Assembly (NCBI GenBank): GCA_945876515.1
Contig: CAMCPF010000139.1
Span: 1 to 7,581 of the forward strand
DNA: 7,581 bases
Source: Candidatus Kuenenia stuttgartensis
GTDB taxonomy: Bacteria; Planctomycetota; Planctomycetia; Pirellulales; UBA1268
Reading direction: 5' to 3'
Below are positions 5,943-7,581 of the stretch, piece after piece (position 1 is the stretch's first letter; each line of letters begins with the position of its first letter). The notes beneath the pieces are model-generated. The model worked only from the letters and a program-made list of their open reading frames with translations, ran no database searches and was not told the origin of the DNA. Position numbers and translations under genes: made by a program.

Positions 5943-6671
5943 TCAGGTCTCGTCACGTTGCCCGCCGGCGGAATCCCGTGGCCGCTCTTCGTCTCCGAAA
6001 GGCCGCCGCGGCCGCTCGGGGCCTGCGTCGCCTTCGGGCCGGCGTGACTGCTCCGGCCGCTCGCGTCCGGCATCGCCTTCGCTGCGTGCGGGCCGCGGCG
6101 GCGGCTCGCGACGGAACCGCTCCGGATCCCGCGGCCGCATCCGGCCCATCATCTCCTCGGCGAACTTGCCCAGTTCGGCCCGATCAAGCTTGCCGTCGCC
6201 GTCGCCGTCGAACGACATCGCTCGCTCGACGAACCGCTCGGGATCGGGGCCCGGCGGCGGGCGGAAGCCTTCGCCTTCCCGCGGCGGCGGCGGTGGCGCA
6301 CCCGGACCACGCTCCCGCGGCGGCCCGCCGCCGTCGCCCTGCGGACCGGGCCGGCCTTCGCCGCCACGATCGCCGGGGCCGCGGCCCGGGCCGCCGGCCG
6401 GAGGCCGCGGGAAAAGCTCGTCGCGGGTGATCCGACCGTCTTCGTTGGCGTCGAGCGTCGCGAGCGCTCCGGCGGCCTTCGAGATCTCGTCGGCGTCGAG
6501 TTCGTGGTCGCCGTTGGTGTCGAGCGCCCGCCGCAGCGGGTCGCCGTGCGGCGGAAATGGTCTACCCGTCGGGGGCTCTGGCGGCTGGGCCATCGCGGAC
6601 GCCACCAGGCAGGCCACGACCGCCGTGGCGATCAAGGATCCGAATCCCGACAGGTGCAGGGTGTGTCTCAT
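5943..6671 (-). CDS. Secreted EF-hand calcium-binding protein with Pro/Gly/Arg-rich linkers
   Basis: This is a 242-residue protein with a signal peptide. A basic N-terminus is followed by a hydrophobic core (about 10-25) and a probable cleavage after AMA at 26-28, so it acts outside the cytoplasm. Three EF-hand loops are visible. DTNGDHELDADE (51-62) and DANEDGRITRDE (74-85) form a tandem pair. DGDGDGKLDRAE (155-166) is alone. All have Asp at position 1, Asp/Asn at 3, Asp at 5 and Glu at 12, so calcium binding is expected. The region between pair and third loop (about 88-142) is Pro/Gly/Arg-rich and probably disordered. The tail (about 180-242) is Arg/Glu/Pro-rich with a 15-residue duplication. 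An open frame continues upstream to 7010, but that part overlaps the peptidase gene; the ATG at 6671 is chosen because of the ribosome binding site at 6680-6685 and the signal peptide right after it. Secreted EF-hand proteins of this style are common in planctomycetes; the function is unknown. Confidence 0.8.
   Translation of the reverse strand: MRHTLHLSGFGSLIATAVVACLVASAMAQPPEPPTGRPFPPHGDPLRRALDTNGDHELDADEISKAAGALATLDANEDGRITRDELFPRPPAGGPGRGPGDRGGEGRPGPQGDGGGPPRERGPGAPPPPPREGEGFRPPPGPDPERFVERAMSFDGDGDGKLDRAELGKFAEEMMGRMRPRDPERFRREPPPRPARSEGDAGRERPEQSRRPEGDAGPERPRRPFGDEERPRDSAGGQRDET
5994..6083 (-). repeat. 45-base tandem duplication in the EF-hand protein tail
   Basis: Residues 197-211 and 212-226 are two copies of a 15-residue unit sharing EGDAG-x-ERP (198-206 and 213-221). 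At DNA level CGGCCGCTCG recurs at 6009-6018 and 6054-6063, exactly 45 bases apart. The copies have diverged but keep the reading frame, suggesting an in-frame duplication in a disordered, charged tail. Confidence 0.6.
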
Positions 6672-6679
6672 GGCAGGGG

Positions 6680-6685
6680 CCTCCC
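6680..6685 (-). promoter_or_regulatory. Ribosome binding site that fixes the EF-hand start
   Basis: On the minus strand GGGAGG lies eight bases before the ATG at 6671-6669, a near-ideal Shine-Dalgarno arrangement. It decides between this start and the longer open frame that would begin inside the neighbouring peptidase gene. Confidence 0.7.
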
Positions 6686-6700
6686 GAGGGTGGTTCGTGT

Positions 6701-6723
6701 CTTGCTCACGCCAAGGCGTCAAG
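6701..6723 (-). repeat. Short hairpin between the M16 stop and the EF-hand gene
   Basis: On the minus strand, CTTG-ACGC-CTTG-GCGT-gag-CAAG can fold into a 4+4 base-pair stem with a three-base bulge and a CUUG loop. It starts five bases after the peptidase TGA (6730-6728). It has no T tract, so it is more likely an RNA-stabilising or attenuating hairpin than a full terminator. The same bases include TTGACG (6722-6717), a good -35-like hexamer, but the -10 position 17 bases on reads CACGAA, which is poor. Confidence 0.35.
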
Positions 6724-6727
6724 TGAT

Positions 6728-7581
6728 TCAACGCCCGGGACCACTTGGAGTTTCGCCTTCCGCCGGCAGCGGCTCGAGCGTGAGCGGATCCCGCAGCGGC
6801 AGGTGGGTCACCTTGCCGCCGAAGAACTCCTTCATGCTGGCCCGCTTTTCCAGGTCTCCCGCGGCGATCGCCTCCCAGTCGCCCACCACCAGGATCGCCA
6901 TCGAGTCGGGGTCGAGGTGTTTGCGGGCCACCCGCTGGATGTCGGCCGGGGCGACCGCCTCGACCCGCTCGCGAAACGCCTGCCAGAAGCCCGCCGGTCG
7001 CTTCGTCCACTCGTCATTGACGAACACCGCGAGCATCGCCGGCTTGCTCTCGAATCGGCGTGGCAGCGTCTCGACCAGGCTCAGCCGTGCGGTTTCGAGT
7101 TCCTCCTCCGGCACCGGCTCGTCGCGGATCCGGCGGATCTCGTCCATCACGATCTTGGTGGCGAGCGCCACGGTCGCGTTCTTGCTCTCGAAGCCGGCCT
7201 TGAAGTCGCCCGGGTAGTCCACCCGTGGCTGCAGCACCGACCGCACCGAGTAGGCGAGCCCCTCGTTGCTGCGAACCTGCTGCATCAGCCGGCTGGTGAA
7301 CCCGCCGCCGCCCAAGATCTCGTTGAGCACCAACAGCGGGATCGCGTCTGGATCGTCCCGATGAATCGACCGCCGACCGATCAGCACCTTCCCCTGCGGG
7401 ATCGCCTTCGGCACGTGATACATGCCGGCCGCGAGTGTGGCCGCGGGCGGGATTGGGTCAGGCGCCAGCTCGCCCCGCTCCCAGCCGGCGAGTGCCTGCT
7501 CCAGTGTGGCGAGCATCTCCCGCTCGTCGAAGTCGCCGGAGACGGCGATGATCGCGTTGCCGGGGTGGAACACCCGGGCGT
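6728..7581 (-). CDS. M16-family zinc peptidase-like protein, C-terminal part (5' end outside window)
   Basis: The frame is open from the right edge to a TGA at 6730-6728, leaving about 284 residues. The GTG at 7573-7571 is an internal Val codon, since open frame continues to the edge (ARVFHPGNAIIA). FHPGNAIIAVSGDFD is the typical M16 stretch that closes the first of the two structurally similar domains. The rest is an M16 C-terminal domain: a central strand-rich segment, then NEILGGGGFTSRLMQQVR and NEGLAYSV, which contain the conserved Arg and Tyr (R...EGLAYS) that line the active-site cleft. A long helical region and ADIQRVARKHLDPDSMAILVVGD follow before a short Pro-rich tail. The zinc-binding HxxEH motif belongs to the missing N-terminal domain, so I cannot tell whether this is an active peptidase or an inactive partner subunit. 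The EF-hand gene starts 56 bases downstream on the same strand, so they may form an operon. Confidence 0.85.
   Translation of the reverse strand, partial: ARVFHPGNAIIAVSGDFDEREMLATLEQALAGWERGELAPDPIPPAATLAAGMYHVPKAIPQGKVLIGRRSIHRDDPDAIPLLVLNEILGGGGFTSRLMQQVRSNEGLAYSVRSVLQPRVDYPGDFKAGFESKNATVALATKIVMDEIRRIRDEPVPEEELETARLSLVETLPRRFESKPAMLAVFVNDEWTKRPAGFWQAFRERVEAVAPADIQRVARKHLDPDSMAILVVGDWEAIAAGDLEKRASMKEFFGGKVTHLPLRDPLTLEPLPAEGETPSGPGR

Noticed and set aside
5182..6726. Plus-strand open frame of 514 codons across the methyltransferase and EF-hand genes
   Set aside because: It spans two well-supported minus-strand genes and their gap, and its translation is low-complexity Arg/Gly/Pro/Ser without recognisable motifs; it is a GC-bias shadow.
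6672..7010. N-terminal extension of the EF-hand open frame up to 7010
   Set aside because: This part overlaps the M16 peptidase gene in another frame, has no family resemblance, and would bury a signal peptide and a good ribosome binding site in mid-protein. The ATG at 6671 is far better.
7571..7573. GTG as a start codon for the M16 gene
   Set aside because: The frame continues open to the window edge, and the residues before and after match the interior of an M16 protein, so this codon is an internal valine.
1..7581. CRISPR array, tRNA, rRNA, phage or defence genes
   Set aside because: No regularly spaced repeats, no tRNA-like cloverleaf, no ribosomal RNA signature and no recognisable phage or defence domain were seen on either strand.

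Overview
The window is very GC-rich, with strong G/C preference at third codon positions in every gene. The gene set suggests a free-living bacterium of the Planctomycetota, probably near Pirellulales. The support is a secreted EF-hand protein with Pro/Gly/Arg-rich linkers, a large MMPL-type RND transporter, a stand-alone CDGSH protein, and several starts without a clear Shine-Dalgarno site. This placement is an inference from style, not a database match.

Left part (1-850, + strand). The 3' end of an unrecognised gene overlaps by 4 bases (GTGA) the start of a small CDGSH iron-sulfur protein. A 228-base gap follows, holding a short perfect inverted repeat and a weak promoter-like pair.

Middle (851-4664, + strand). 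A complete 871-residue MMPL/RND-family membrane protein is followed, with an 8-base overlap, by a full-length RlmI-type 23S rRNA m5C methyltransferase carrying a PUA domain and all the expected motifs. The overlap suggests co-transcription and perhaps translational coupling, although the functional link between transporter and rRNA modification is not obvious.

Convergent junction (4665-4845). The gap between rlmI and the next gene is almost filled by one imperfect inverted repeat of about 170 bases. Its outer arms enclose two smaller hairpins, both built on the same GGCATCCTGCCT core. It can be drawn as a three-way junction and may act as a two-way terminator, a dispersed palindromic repeat, or both.

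Right part (4846-7581, - strand). Reading right to left there are three genes: the C-terminal part of an M16 zinc-peptidase-family protein that runs off the window, a secreted three-EF-hand protein whose start is fixed by a good ribosome binding site, and an RsmC/RlmG-like rRNA guanine-N2 methyltransferase. The last may be leaderless, with a -10-like box six bases before its ATG. Two rRNA base methyltransferases therefore face each other across the palindromic junction.

I see no mobile element, CRISPR array, tRNA, rRNA or obvious defence system. Most genes belong to known families. The least explained pieces are the palindromic element, the MMPL-rlmI overlap and the EF-hand protein.
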